Positions 8,652 through 15,163 of a DNA stretch of 30,398 nucleotides are shown piece after piece. A program made the position numbers and the translations under genes. Positions within the stretch are counted from its first letter, which is position 1. Each line of letters opens with the position of its first letter. Source of the DNA: Bacillota bacterium (lineage in GTDB: Bacteria; Bacillota; Clostridia; Lachnospirales; WQUN01); the NCBI GenBank assembly GCA_009782085.1, contig WQUN01000048.1:1-30398 (forward strand). Direction: 5' to 3'. The notes beneath the pieces were generated by a model. It was not told where the DNA came from and did no database searches. It was given only the letters and a program-made list of their open reading frames with translations.

Positions 8652-8749
8652 GGAACTGTCCAGAAATAAACTGATCAAATATTTTTTTGAAACGCCGTAG
8701 AAGCGTTCGTCGTTTCAAAAAAATGTGCATGTTATTTCTGGACAGTTTC
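8652..8749. repeat. 98-bp palindromic MITE-like element
   Basis: Outer arms AACTGTCCAGAAATAA (8654-8669) and its exact complement (8732-8747) enclose a second pair of arms, TTTTTTTGAAACG (8682-8694) and CGTTTCAAAAAAA (8711-8723). TTA occurs immediately outside both ends (8649-8651 and 8750-8752), as for a short target duplication. The element sits between the permease stop and the ATPase. Either strand could fold into a long hairpin, so it may dampen read-through to the ATPase. The ends look like insertion-sequence termini but I do not name a family. Confidence 0.72.
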
Positions 8750-8755
8750 TTACCG

Positions 8756-9757
8756 TCACGTGTATATCGAGAACCTCTTCTCCATCCTGTTGAATATGTA
8801 GGTGAAAATCGCCGTGATGATCAGGTAGATGATCATCGCGGGGACGTAGACCAAGGCCGAGGCCGACGAGCTGGATATGTTGCGCGTCTGGAAGGTCAGG
8901 TCGGTCAGGGCTATGATGGACACCAAGGACGCGTCCTTCAGCACCATGATGAACTCGTTGGCGACGGGCGGGATCAGCCGCCGGATGGACTGGGGGATGA
9001 CGACCAGGCGCATCGTCTGGCCGTAGCTCATGCCCAAGGCCCTGGACGCCTCGAACTGCCCCTTGTCGATGGACTGGATTGCGGCGCGGATTATCTCGGC
9101 GCAGTAGGCCGCGGAGTTCAGCGTGAAGGTGACGAAGGCGGCGAGGAATTTGTTGTTGATGGCCAAAGCGGGGCTTATCTGCGGCAGGCCGTAGTAGATG
9201 AAAAACAGCTGCATCAGAAGCGGCGTCCCCCGGAAAAAGAAGATATAACCGCTGCAGATACGGCTAAGGAGCTTTCGCCGGGAGATCTTGCCCAACGCCA
9301 GGAAAACGCTGAGGAACACCCCCGCGCAGACGGCCGTGACCGTCAGGGAGATCGTTATGCGCGTGCCATTGATAAGCGCGGGCAGCCAGCAGAGCACGTT
9401 GGCCGCAACCGCCGCCGCGCCCGCGTTCACAGCGAAGGTGCGGCCGGCGAACCCGATGTGGGTGTCGGATTCGGCGGACCTCACGTTCTTGCCCCTGGCT
9501 ATGCTGAAAGCGAGATAGTTATAGTATTGCTGGCTGTAATTGCTCCCAGCCTTGTCGATCAGAGGCTGCGATATCTCTCCGACGACCTTCTCGCCGGAGG
9601 GCCTCGTCAGCGCCAGGATAAGCACGGCCAGGGCGAGGAGCCCAAGGACTATGTACAGCGCCAGCCTCCGGCGCCTGGCCTTGGCCGCGGGCTCGGCCGC
9701 GGTTTTGGCTTTGGGCTTGTTTTTACTCCCGGATTCCGTTTCGAGGTTATCAGCCAC
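8756..9757 (-). CDS. Polar amino acid ABC transporter permease
   Basis: A 333-residue His/Glu/Gln-type permease. The core contains the ATPase-contacting EAA loop, read as FEASRALGMSYGQTMRLVVI and followed by PQSIRRLIPP. Upstream of it is YIFFFRGTPLLMQLFFIYYG, the conserved fourth-helix region of the family. Before the core there is a basic, Lys/Ala-rich cytoplasmic tail (about 1-33), an extra helix (about 34-52) and a polar stretch of about 60 residues probably outside the membrane. This makes the protein longer than the usual 220-residue permease. The start is a GTG at 9757 with AAGGGGGG 11 bases upstream. A single permease suggests a homodimer. It lies 26 bp after the diguanylate cyclase gene. 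Confidence 0.93.
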   Translation of the reverse strand: MADNLETESGSKNKPKAKTAAEPAAKARRRRLALYIVLGLLALAVLILALTRPSGEKVVGEISQPLIDKAGSNYSQQYYNYLAFSIARGKNVRSAESDTHIGFAGRTFAVNAGAAAVAANVLCWLPALINGTRITISLTVTAVCAGVFLSVFLALGKISRRKLLSRICSGYIFFFRGTPLLMQLFFIYYGLPQISPALAINNKFLAAFVTFTLNSAAYCAEIIRAAIQSIDKGQFEASRALGMSYGQTMRLVVIPQSIRRLIPPVANEFIMVLKDASLVSIIALTDLTFQTRNISSSSASALVYVPAMIIYLIITAIFTYIFNRMEKRFSIYT

Positions 9758-9783
9758 TTGCTTGCAGGCCCCCCTTCGTTGTA

Positions 9784-10686
9784 CTAATCCGCCATGACGC
9801 GGTTTTTGCCGGCCCGCTTGCTCCGGTACATCAGGGAATCGGCCCGCTTTATCACGGATTCCACGGTGTCGTCCTCTTTGGCCATTGTCACGCCCAAGGA
9901 CGCGGTGACCGAAACTCCCCCGCCGCCGACTCTGACCTCGGTCCCGGCGATCAGCGCGCGCACTTTTTCCGCTACCCGTATGGCCTCGGAGCCGTTTTTC
10001 ACCTCGAACACGCCGACGAACTCCTCGCCGCCCCAGCGCCCGAACAGGTCGTTTTTCCTGACGCTGCTCCCGACCGACATCGAGACGCTTTTGAGCGCCG
10101 CGTCCCCGGCGCCGTGGCCGTACCGGTTGTTAAACTCGCCGAAATCGTCTATGTCCATGAAGACGACGCCGAAATTGTTCTGGAACCGTTTCATTTCGCT
10201 CAGGCGGAAGTCGATATAGCTCTCGATCTTCCTTCTGTTCGCCAGGCCGGTGAGCTGGTCGTTCATAGCCAGATTGGTCAGTTCCTCGACCAGCACGTCG
10301 TCGTAGACGACAGGCGAGCTCTGCGTGAATATCTCGATCGCGCCGAGGATCGCGCCGTCCTCCGTAACCGGGAATGTGCCGACGCGCACCGGTACGCGGT
10401 GCCCGTTTTTATGCCGCAGGAAAACCTCGCCCCCTCGCTGTTTCCCGTCGGCGAGGGTCCAGTAGAGCGGGCACCCCAAAAGGCAGAGCTCCCGCCCTTC
10501 CTTGTCGATATGGTTCAGCAGGTTGCTCTGGCAGCACTTTCCGATTATTTCCTCTTTCCTGTAGCCCGTTATGTCTTCGGCCGCTTTGTTCCAAAACGTG
10601 ATCCGCCTCTCCGTATCGACAAAGTAAACGCCGTCGCGGATGTTGTTCACAATTTCGGAATAAAGTCTTTCTTTATCCACAGGCAT
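9784..10686 (-). CDS. PAS-GGDEF diguanylate cyclase
   Basis: A 300-residue soluble protein. The PAS domain (about 1-125) includes FVDTERRITFWNKAAEDITG and the cysteines C51, C52, C68 and C72. A short linker leads to a GGDEF domain (about 138-300) starting NDQLTGLANRR. The active site reads GGEEF at 219-223. The product-inhibition I-site RxxD (R210, D213) lies exactly five residues upstream, so the enzyme should make cyclic di-GMP and be feedback-inhibited. No membrane helix is seen. The ATG at 10686 lies almost on the GAGGAG; the GTG at 10680 has a 7-base spacing and may be the real start. It sits between the binding-protein and permease genes of an amino-acid ABC operon. Confidence 0.93.
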   Translation of the reverse strand: MPVDKERLYSEIVNNIRDGVYFVDTERRITFWNKAAEDITGYRKEEIIGKCCQSNLLNHIDKEGRELCLLGCPLYWTLADGKQRGGEVFLRHKNGHRVPVRVGTFPVTEDGAILGAIEIFTQSSPVVYDDVLVEELTNLAMNDQLTGLANRRKIESYIDFRLSEMKRFQNNFGVVFMDIDDFGEFNNRYGHGAGDAALKSVSMSVGSSVRKNDLFGRWGGEEFVGVFEVKNGSEAIRVAEKVRALIAGTEVRVGGGGVSVTASLGVTMAKEDDTVESVIKRADSLMYRSKRAGKNRVMAD

Positions 10687-10755
10687 TCTCCTCGGGTCGC
10701 GGCGCGGGTCAATAAGCGGGGCATGGCTGTCTATAGTTTGCGCGTTTTTTCAAAT

Positions 10756-11601
10756 TCATTTCATCCACTTTGCGATGATCTCGTCGAGTTTTCCGTTGCT
10801 TTTAAGCTCCGCGAGGGCCCCGTTCAGCGCGTCCGTCAGCTTCGTGTTGCCCTTTTTGACCGCGATGCCGAACTCCTCGGCCACTGCGCCCTTCTCCGCG
10901 GACTGGAGCCAGGTCTCGTCGTAGGAATCCGGCTCGCGGGCTATGTAACCGTCGGCCACGGTGCTGTCGCAGATGACCGCGTCGATCCGGCCGAGCTTCA
11001 GGTCGTCGAAGCACTGGAGGATCTTGTCATAGGGATTGGTCGTGCAGGTTATCTTCCCCGTATCTATGAACTGGTGCAGGTATTCGTCCGAGGTCGTGCT
11101 GCCCTGATAGCCCACTTTCAGGCCGTTCAGGCCGTCCATGTTCGCGACCGGGGCGCTGCCCTTCTTGACGACTATGCACTGCCAGTTCTGTATGTACGGC
11201 TGGGTGAAATCCATCGTCAGCCTGCGGTCGGCGCTGATTGTGACGGCGGAGATGACGCAGTCGTACTTGTTGGCGTCGAGGCCGGCGAATATGCCGTCCC
11301 AAGCGGTGTTCTGATGCACGATCCCGACGCCTAGCTGATCCGCCAGCGCCTTGCCCAGGTCGATATCCAGGCCCATCGGCGTCGTGCCGTCGTCCGCGAA
11401 CAGCTCGAACGGCGGATAGCCTATCTCGCAGCCCACAGTCAGCGTCCCGGGCTTCAGGAGCCCGATGTCCCCGGCGGCTCCCGCGTTGGCTGGCGCCGCG
11501 CCGCCCGAGCACCCGGCCGCCCCCGCCGCGAGCGCGCCGGCCAGCAGCAAAGCGGCCGCGTTTTGTGCTATTTTTTTCATATTGAACATCATATTGAACA
11601 T
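10756..11601 (-). CDS. Amino-acid-binding lipoprotein of ABC transporter (SBP family 3)
   Basis: A 281-residue extracellular binding protein. The signal peptide ends in a lipobox, LAAGAAG before C31, so the mature protein is lipid-anchored. Family-3 features follow: GTLTVGCEIGYPPFELFADD, then GLDIDLGKALADQLG, DCVISAVTISADRRLTMDFT and GYQGSTTSDEYL. The ligand is probably a polar amino acid, but I cannot say which. I chose the ATG at 11601 because GGGGGAG lies 7 bases upstream; the following Met residues (11592, 11589, 11580) are alternatives. The longer open frame upstream overlaps the promoter. It is the first gene of the probable operon with the cyclase, permease and ATPase. Confidence 0.95.
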   Translation of the reverse strand: MFNMMFNMKKIAQNAAALLLAGALAAGAAGCSGGAAPANAGAAGDIGLLKPGTLTVGCEIGYPPFELFADDGTTPMGLDIDLGKALADQLGVGIVHQNTAWDGIFAGLDANKYDCVISAVTISADRRLTMDFTQPYIQNWQCIVVKKGSAPVANMDGLNGLKVGYQGSTTSDEYLHQFIDTGKITCTTNPYDKILQCFDDLKLGRIDAVICDSTVADGYIAREPDSYDETWLQSAEKGAVAEEFGIAVKKGNTKLTDALNGALAELKSNGKLDEIIAKWMK

Positions 11602-11647
11602 AAGAAAACTCCCCCTTGTCGCATTTTGCATAAATATAGTAAAGATT

Positions 11648-11676
11648 ATTGTATTTTGATAAGGGGTCAGTGTCAA
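11648..11676 (-). promoter_or_regulatory. Sigma-A promoter of the ABC-transporter/cyclase operon
   Basis: Read on the minus strand: TTGACA (11676-11671), a 17-base spacer, then TACAAT (11653-11648). This is a full consensus -35 and a 5/6 -10 box. It lies about 47 bases before the ATG of the binding-protein gene. Confidence 0.85.
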
Positions 11677-11699
11677 GAGGATATTTTGGGCTGCAAAGC

Positions 11700-11731
11700 A
11701 AACGGCCCCGAACACAGGTTCGAGACCGTTT
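11700..11731 (-). terminator. Probable hairpin terminator after the zinc-ribbon gene
   Basis: Arms of 14 bases (11700-11713 and 11718-11731) pair at 12 positions around the loop ACAG, about 20 bases past the stop of the zinc-ribbon gene. The downstream side on the minus strand is only moderately T-rich, so termination strength is uncertain. Confidence 0.5.
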
Positions 11732-11751
11732 GTCTGACCGTTGTCTGACCG

Positions 11752-12042
11752 TCATTCCATCAGGTCCGTGGGTATGAACGGGCCGGGTACCCCGACTCCG
11801 AACCAGGCCGGGCCTCCCGCGCCCATGCCCAGCCCCGGGCCCCAGCCCATGTTCAGCGCGCCGGCGGCGCCGTAGGCCCAAAGCGTCTCCGGGCTGTTGT
11901 TCCAATGGCGGTTGGTGTCCGTGAAACGCCCGTCTTTCAGGCAGTTGCGGCAGAAATCCGGGTTTAGCCTGCCGTCCGCCTCCGTCCCCATGTCGCTTCT
12001 CGAAATGATCAGCTCGCCGCATTCGCGGCAGTTTCTGTACAT
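11752..12042 (-). CDS. Small zinc-ribbon protein with Gly-rich tail
   Basis: A 96-residue protein beginning MYRNCRECGELI. Two CxxC knuckles (C5/C8 and C31/C34) flank GTEADGRLNPDF, and the segment ends with CLKDGRFT. This order matches the putative zinc-ribbon domain seen in small clostridial proteins (pattern CxxCG...GTEADG...CxxC). The second half, from about residue 55, is rich in Gly, Pro and Trp with no recognisable fold. The ATG at 12042 has AAGGGAG 8 bases upstream; an in-frame ATG at 12060 is a weaker alternative. The gene diverges from the unrecognised gene at 12148. Function unknown; metal binding is inferred from the cysteines. Confidence 0.72.
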   Translation of the reverse strand: MYRNCRECGELIISRSDMGTEADGRLNPDFCRNCLKDGRFTDTNRHWNNSPETLWAYGAAGALNMGWGPGLGMGAGGPAWFGVGVPGPFIPTDLME

Positions 12043-12147
12043 ATATATGTCTCCCTTCATAAAAGCCCCGCATATAATGGAATACACTCCAGTCTTAGCG
12101 TGTACAAAAAAGTAAAATTTATACATTCTTTACGAGGGGAAATGGCC

Positions 12148-12666
12148 ATGGCCGAAAATCAGATTTACGAAATCAGCCGGATGATGCGGGACCGAAACGC
12201 GGCGCAGAGGAACATGCGCGACGCCTCGGCTATGCTCTCGCAGTTTTTTCAGGAGAGGTACCTGTCAAAATTGAGGCGCGCCGTGGACGTAAGCCAGTCC
12301 AGCGTGAACGCGTCCCCGCCGGACGAGGTCCGGCTGCTCCGCGCCCTGAAACCCTTTGTCAGCCCTGATAAGCACGCGCGTATCGACTATATGATAGACA
12401 TGTTCCTCACCGTGAGCGCGCTCAACAGGATGCGGGCCGAGCTGGGGCCGGAACTGGCGCGGGAAACCGGCGGCGCGGCTGACGCCCCGCAGTTTTCGGG
12501 CGCGGCGGAACAGCGGTTCACAGGCGGGTTGAATGCGGGTTCCCGGCGTGAAGCGCCGGGTTTTGCCGCGGGGCCGGGCGGGCAGTCAGCGGGGCCGGGC
12601 GGGCAGTCCGCGGGGCCTGGCGGGCCGGCGGGTTTGCTCGCGATGATGGCGATGCTGGGCAGGTAA
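12148..12666 (+). CDS. Unrecognised 172-residue protein with GPGGQSA repeats
   Basis: I do not recognise this protein. Residues 1 to about 105 look helical and charged (MAENQIYEISRMMRDRNAA near the start, HARIDYMIDMFLTVSALNRM near 90-110). The remainder is low-complexity, with AGPGGQS twice and a closing GPGGPAGLLAMMAMLGR. There is no signal peptide and no clear membrane helix. The ATG at 12148 is favoured because GAGGGGA ends 7 bases upstream; the ATG at 12142 would lie directly against it. A strong terminator starts 10 bases after the stop, so the gene is probably transcribed alone. It diverges from the zinc-ribbon gene. Its coding character is supported by the Shine-Dalgarno, the terminator and a codon bias like that of its neighbours. 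Confidence 0.7.
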   Translation: MAENQIYEISRMMRDRNAAQRNMRDASAMLSQFFQERYLSKLRRAVDVSQSSVNASPPDEVRLLRALKPFVSPDKHARIDYMIDMFLTVSALNRMRAELGPELARETGGAADAPQFSGAAEQRFTGGLNAGSRREAPGFAAGPGGQSAGPGGQSAGPGGPAGLLAMMAMLGR

Positions 12667-12676
12667 ATTGACATAA

Positions 12677-12719
12677 AAAGGCCGGGGCACTCGGTTTGAG
12701 ACCGAAAGCCCCGGCCTTT
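12677..12719 (+). terminator. Rho-independent terminator
   Basis: A perfect 12-bp stem, AAAGGCCGGGGC (12677-12688) with GCCCCGGCCTTT (12708-12719), plus an inner TCGGTTT/accga pairing. It sits 10 bases after the stop of the gene ending at 12666. Confidence 0.88.
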
Positions 12720-12860
12720 GATAAAATTCGCCTGGCAGGTACGTATGTCTAAAGATGAAGGTCGGTCTTTTTTCTCTCATAAGGGACTGGGTTATCGGTC
12801 AATTCCGCGAGGTAATCATCTGCTCATGTTACCACCCCGAAAAATATGTACGCAAACGTA

Positions 12861-12881
12861 AATGCGTTTTGTATACGCATT
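12861..12881 (-). terminator. Weak hairpin downstream of the RHH gene
   Basis: AATGCGT (12861-12867) and ACGCATT (12875-12881) form a perfect 7-bp stem around a 7-base loop, about 20 bases beyond the stop of the ribbon-helix-helix gene. There is no convincing T-run, so this is a possible terminator only. The rest of 12720-12899 is A+T-rich and shows no gene. Confidence 0.35.
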
Positions 12882-12899
12882 ATGCTTCCGTTATCAGCA

Positions 12900-13067
12900 C
12901 TAATCGGTTCCCTCAATATTTTCCATTGCGTAAAATAAGCACTGTACCACAAGTCTGTTTAATGAAATTTTGTTTTTTTCCGCTAGTTTTTCCATTTTCT
13001 CCGTCAATTCTTTGGGTAAACGAAACGTTTTTGTAACGCTGTCATAGCCTTTTGGGATTTTCAGCAT
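12900..13067 (-). CDS. Ribbon-helix-helix (CopG/Arc-like) DNA-binding protein
   Basis: A 55-residue protein. Residues 10-17 (SVTKTFRL) form the alternating polar/hydrophobic strand typical of RHH repressors. PKELTEKMEKLAEKNKIS makes helix A, and LNRLVVQCLFYAMENI makes helix B with the S-x-N-x-L-V turn seen in CopG/MetJ-type proteins. Such proteins bind palindromic operators as dimers and usually repress their own promoter. The ATG at 13067 has AGAGGTGA about 7 bases upstream. The gene is A+T-rich compared with its surroundings and diverges from the 78-residue gene at 13174. No toxin gene is fused or adjacent on the same strand. Confidence 0.8.
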   Translation of the reverse strand: MLKIPKGYDSVTKTFRLPKELTEKMEKLAEKNKISLNRLVVQCLFYAMENIEGTD

Positions 13068-13118
13068 GACTATCACCTCTGCAATGATTATGTAAGATGA
13101 TTCAGAACATATATACAC

Positions 13119-13144
13119 GCAATATATATTGCAAATTTATTGCA
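13119..13144. promoter_or_regulatory. Array of TTGC/GCAA half-sites, likely operator
   Basis: GCAATATATATTGC (13119-13132) is a perfect 14-bp palindrome. It shares its right half with a second dyad, TGCAA-ATTTA-TTGCA (13130-13144). Successive TTGC half-sites are 11 bp apart, one helical turn. The array covers the -35 region of the gene at 13174 and lies about 50 bp upstream of the RHH start, so the RHH protein is the natural candidate to bind it. Confidence 0.6.
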
Positions 13145-13156
13145 TCTGGATATAAT
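13129..13156 (+). promoter_or_regulatory. Promoter of the 78-residue protein gene
   Basis: TTGCAA (13129-13134), 16-base spacer, TATAAT (13151-13156), 17 bases before the ATG at 13174. The -35 box lies inside the half-site array, so a bound repressor would block it. Confidence 0.7.
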
Positions 13157-13173
13157 TAGACCGGGTGATTGAA

Positions 13174-13410
13174 ATGGATTTACTGCGGGAAATCTTGGCG
13201 GAAGTTTTGAAGAAGGAAAATATCACTGTCAGCTTTCCGGATTTGTCATTAAGTTTATCGGAAATCCTCGAATCGGAGTCTTTCGCCGCTCTGCAAAAAA
13301 TAAAGGCCGCCATAGAGGATGACAGCCTTTCGGATTTTGAATGCGTCGAACGAATCGTCGGCATATTTGAAAATATCGGCAGCGGCGGCGGAAACAGGCA
13401 TGATTTTTAA
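13174..13410 (+). CDS. Small acidic protein of unknown function (78 residues)
   Basis: The protein is acidic and mostly helical, starting MDLLREILAEVLKKENITVS. A LSLSEILESESFAALQKI segment is followed by a conserved-looking end, CVERIVGIFENIGSGGGNRH. I have the impression of similar short clostridial proteins with this G-rich, His-containing tail, but I know no function for them. I chose ATG 13174 because GGGTGA lies 6 bases upstream; GTG 13165 is an in-frame alternative. A TATAAT -10 box lies just upstream. It diverges from the RHH gene in the same A+T-rich pocket, which suggests the two are regulated together. Confidence 0.65.
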   Translation: MDLLREILAEVLKKENITVSFPDLSLSLSEILESESFAALQKIKAAIEDDSLSDFECVERIVGIFENIGSGGGNRHDF

Positions 13411-13478
13411 CGCCGAATTTACGCCTTCGCACGGACGAAAGCCGCACCCCCGGTATGACGTAATATCGTGATCATTAC

Positions 13479-13546
13479 ATGCAGGGCGGGGGCTCTGCTC
13501 CCGCCGCCATAAAAACCCCGGCGGGGGCAAGCCCCCGTCCTGCCAA
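13479..13546 (+). repeat. GC-rich interspersed repeat, copy A
   Basis: A 68-bp copy of a hairpin-rich repeat. It begins GCAGGGCGGGGGCTCTGCTC and ends CCCCCGTCCTGCCA, and its two ends are complementary to each other (CAGGGCGGGGGC with GCCCCCGTCCTG, allowing one mismatch). It lies between the 78-residue gene and the convergent 218-residue gene. Related copies are at 27541-27681, and a partial relative is at 24402-24450. Confidence 0.7.
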
Positions 13547-13570
13547 TGACCGTTGCACCGAACGACGCCT

Positions 13571-14227
13571 CTATACCGCCAAAAGCCTGTTTATATACCT
13601 CTTCAGTTCCTTGAAGACGCTGCGGGGGTCCAGTTCGTCGAGGGTCTCTATCAGCGCCGCGGTCTCCGCCGGGCCGAGGCTGTCATTTTTGCCGGCGATG
13701 TGCGCGGCCCTGCTGCGCACCACGAAGATCACGATGTCGTCCGTCAGGGCGCGCTCGGCGACCATGTCCGCCACGGTCTTGCTCCGGGCGGCGAACCGGA
13801 TGAAGTCCTTGTTCATCAGCGCGTAGTTCATTTTGCCGTTTTCGTCACAGTAGCGCTCGGCGATAGCCTTGTACTCGTCGCTCTCCGACATGTCCCGGCC
13901 GGGGGCCCCGGCGCTCTCCGGCGCGGGGGCGGGCTCCGGCTCCGGCTCGGCCTCCGCCCGGACGCTGATGTTTATGCCCCGGCGGGCGGCGTAGGGAAGC
14001 CCCGCCGTCAGTTCGACGGCCTCCTCGAAAGCCTCCGCCGGGAACAGCGCCCCGTCGGCTTTCCCGGAGGGGACCGCGTCCCCCGTTCGCCTGTCCAGGG
14101 CCGCCACGGCCTCCGCGGCCCGGTCGAGGCGGATGATCCTGATGCCCGCGCCGCCGGACGGCAGCTTCTGCTTATAGGCGATGGCGGGGATCGAGGACAG
14201 TTCGACGGATTTGGTTCGTACCGGCAT
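13571..14227 (-). CDS. Unrecognised 218-residue protein
   Basis: I do not recognise this protein. It has two apparent parts. An N-terminal part (1 to about 92) starts MPVRTKSVELSSIPAIAYKQ. A Glu/Pro/Ala linker (about 93-112, EPEPEPAPAPE) leads to a C-terminal helical part (about 115-218) with DFIRFAARSKTVADMVAERA and FKELKRYINRLLAV. It has no signal peptide or membrane helix. The start is firm: AAGGAGG lies 8 bases before the ATG. It begins 16 bp after the exodeoxyribonuclease III stop, so the two are probably cotranscribed. That pairing alone does not show a role in DNA repair. Confidence 0.7.
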   Translation of the reverse strand: MPVRTKSVELSSIPAIAYKQKLPSGGAGIRIIRLDRAAEAVAALDRRTGDAVPSGKADGALFPAEAFEEAVELTAGLPYAARRGINISVRAEAEPEPEPAPAPESAGAPGRDMSESDEYKAIAERYCDENGKMNYALMNKDFIRFAARSKTVADMVAERALTDDIVIFVVRSRAAHIAGKNDSLGPAETAALIETLDELDPRSVFKELKRYINRLLAV

Positions 14228-14243
14228 GTTTATTCCTCCTTGG

Positions 14244-15038
14244 TTAAATGCTTATCGTCAGCCCTACGGGGCAGTGATCGCTCCCATACACCTGATCGTA
14301 TATCTTAGCCTCGATTATACCCGTTTCGGCCCTTTTTGAAACCAGAAAGTAGTCGATCCGCCAGCCCACGTTCCTCGCGCGGGCATTTCCCATGTATGAC
14401 CACCAGGTGTACCCGTCGCGCTTGTCCGGGTAGACGCGGCGGAATGTGTCCGTCCAGCCGTTCTCCAGGAGGAGCGTCATTTTCTCGCGCTCCTGCGGGG
14501 TGAAGCCCGCGTTTTTCACGTTGGACTTCGCGTTCTTGATGTCCATCTCCGTATGCGCCACGTTCAGGTCTCCGCATATGATAACGGGCCTGCCGGCGTC
14601 GAGGGCCCTGCAGTACGCGCGGAAGTCGTCCTCCCACTCCATCCGGTAAGGCAGGCGCCGGAGCTCGTCCTGGGAGTTGGGCGTGTAGACGTTTATCAGG
14701 AAGAACGAGGGGTATTCCAGCGTGATGATCCGCCCCTCCGCGTCGTGCCGCTCCAAGCCCATGCCGTACCGGACGGAGAGCGGCTCCATGCCGGTGAAAA
14801 CCGCCGTGCCGGAGTATCCCTTCCTGAGCGCGTCGTTCCAGAACTCCAGCCGCCCGAAGTCGAACCCGGACTGCTCCCGCTGCATCTTCGTCTCCTGTAT
14901 GCAGAAAAAGTCGAACGGAACGCTGCCGTAAAAGTCCATAAAACCCTTGTTCATGCAGGAACGAAGGCCGTTCACGTTCCACGAGACGAATCTTAGCGGT
15001 TTTGCAGAGTTTTCCGTAGAATCCCCTCCCAAAAGCAA
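14244..15038 (-). CDS. exoA: Exodeoxyribonuclease III / AP endonuclease
   Basis: An endonuclease/exonuclease/phosphatase-fold protein of the ExoA/Xth family, which cuts DNA at abasic sites in base-excision repair. Conserved stations appear in order: FVSWNVNGLRS (start of the fold), CIQETK with the metal-binding Glu, NVYTPNS, ICGDLNVAHTEMDI with catalytic Asp/Asn, GWRIDYFLVS, and the closing GSDHCPV with the catalytic Asp-His pair. From the TTG at 15038 the protein is 264 residues, with about 15 residues before the fold. The start is odd. The only in-frame start codons (TTG 15038, TTG 15032) lie upstream of or against a GGGAGGGG (15034-15027) that would otherwise be the ribosome site, and no ATG or GTG follows it. 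A good promoter lies about 75 bases upstream. Confidence 0.94.
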   Translation of the reverse strand: MLLGGDSTENSAKPLRFVSWNVNGLRSCMNKGFMDFYGSVPFDFFCIQETKMQREQSGFDFGRLEFWNDALRKGYSGTAVFTGMEPLSVRYGMGLERHDAEGRIITLEYPSFFLINVYTPNSQDELRRLPYRMEWEDDFRAYCRALDAGRPVIICGDLNVAHTEMDIKNAKSNVKNAGFTPQEREKMTLLLENGWTDTFRRVYPDKRDGYTWWSYMGNARARNVGWRIDYFLVSKRAETGIIEAKIYDQVYGSDHCPVGLTISI

Positions 15039-15110
15039 ATGGAATTTTGTTGTAAAAAATAATGAAAGCGTGTATGATTATTTTACGGCGGACATTCCGG
15101 CCGAGACCTC

Positions 15111-15138
15111 ATTATATACCATATATCCGCCGTGTCAA
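15111..15138 (-). promoter_or_regulatory. Consensus sigma-A promoter for exoA
   Basis: On the minus strand, TTGACA (15138-15133), a 16-base spacer and TATAAT (15116-15111). Both boxes are perfect. Transcription would start near 15104, leaving a leader of about 65 bases. Confidence 0.85.
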
Positions 15139-15163
15139 ATACGCCGGGCCACGGCAAAGTTAT

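Noticed and set aside
11700..11731. GGTTCGAGACC, resembling a tRNA T-loop
   Set aside because: No acceptor, D or anticodon arms can be built around it; the sequence is one arm of the terminator hairpin.
12755..13036. A 93-codon plus-strand frame across the RHH gene
   Set aside because: It has no Shine-Dalgarno, starts just after a terminator and overlaps the better-supported RHH gene on the other strand.
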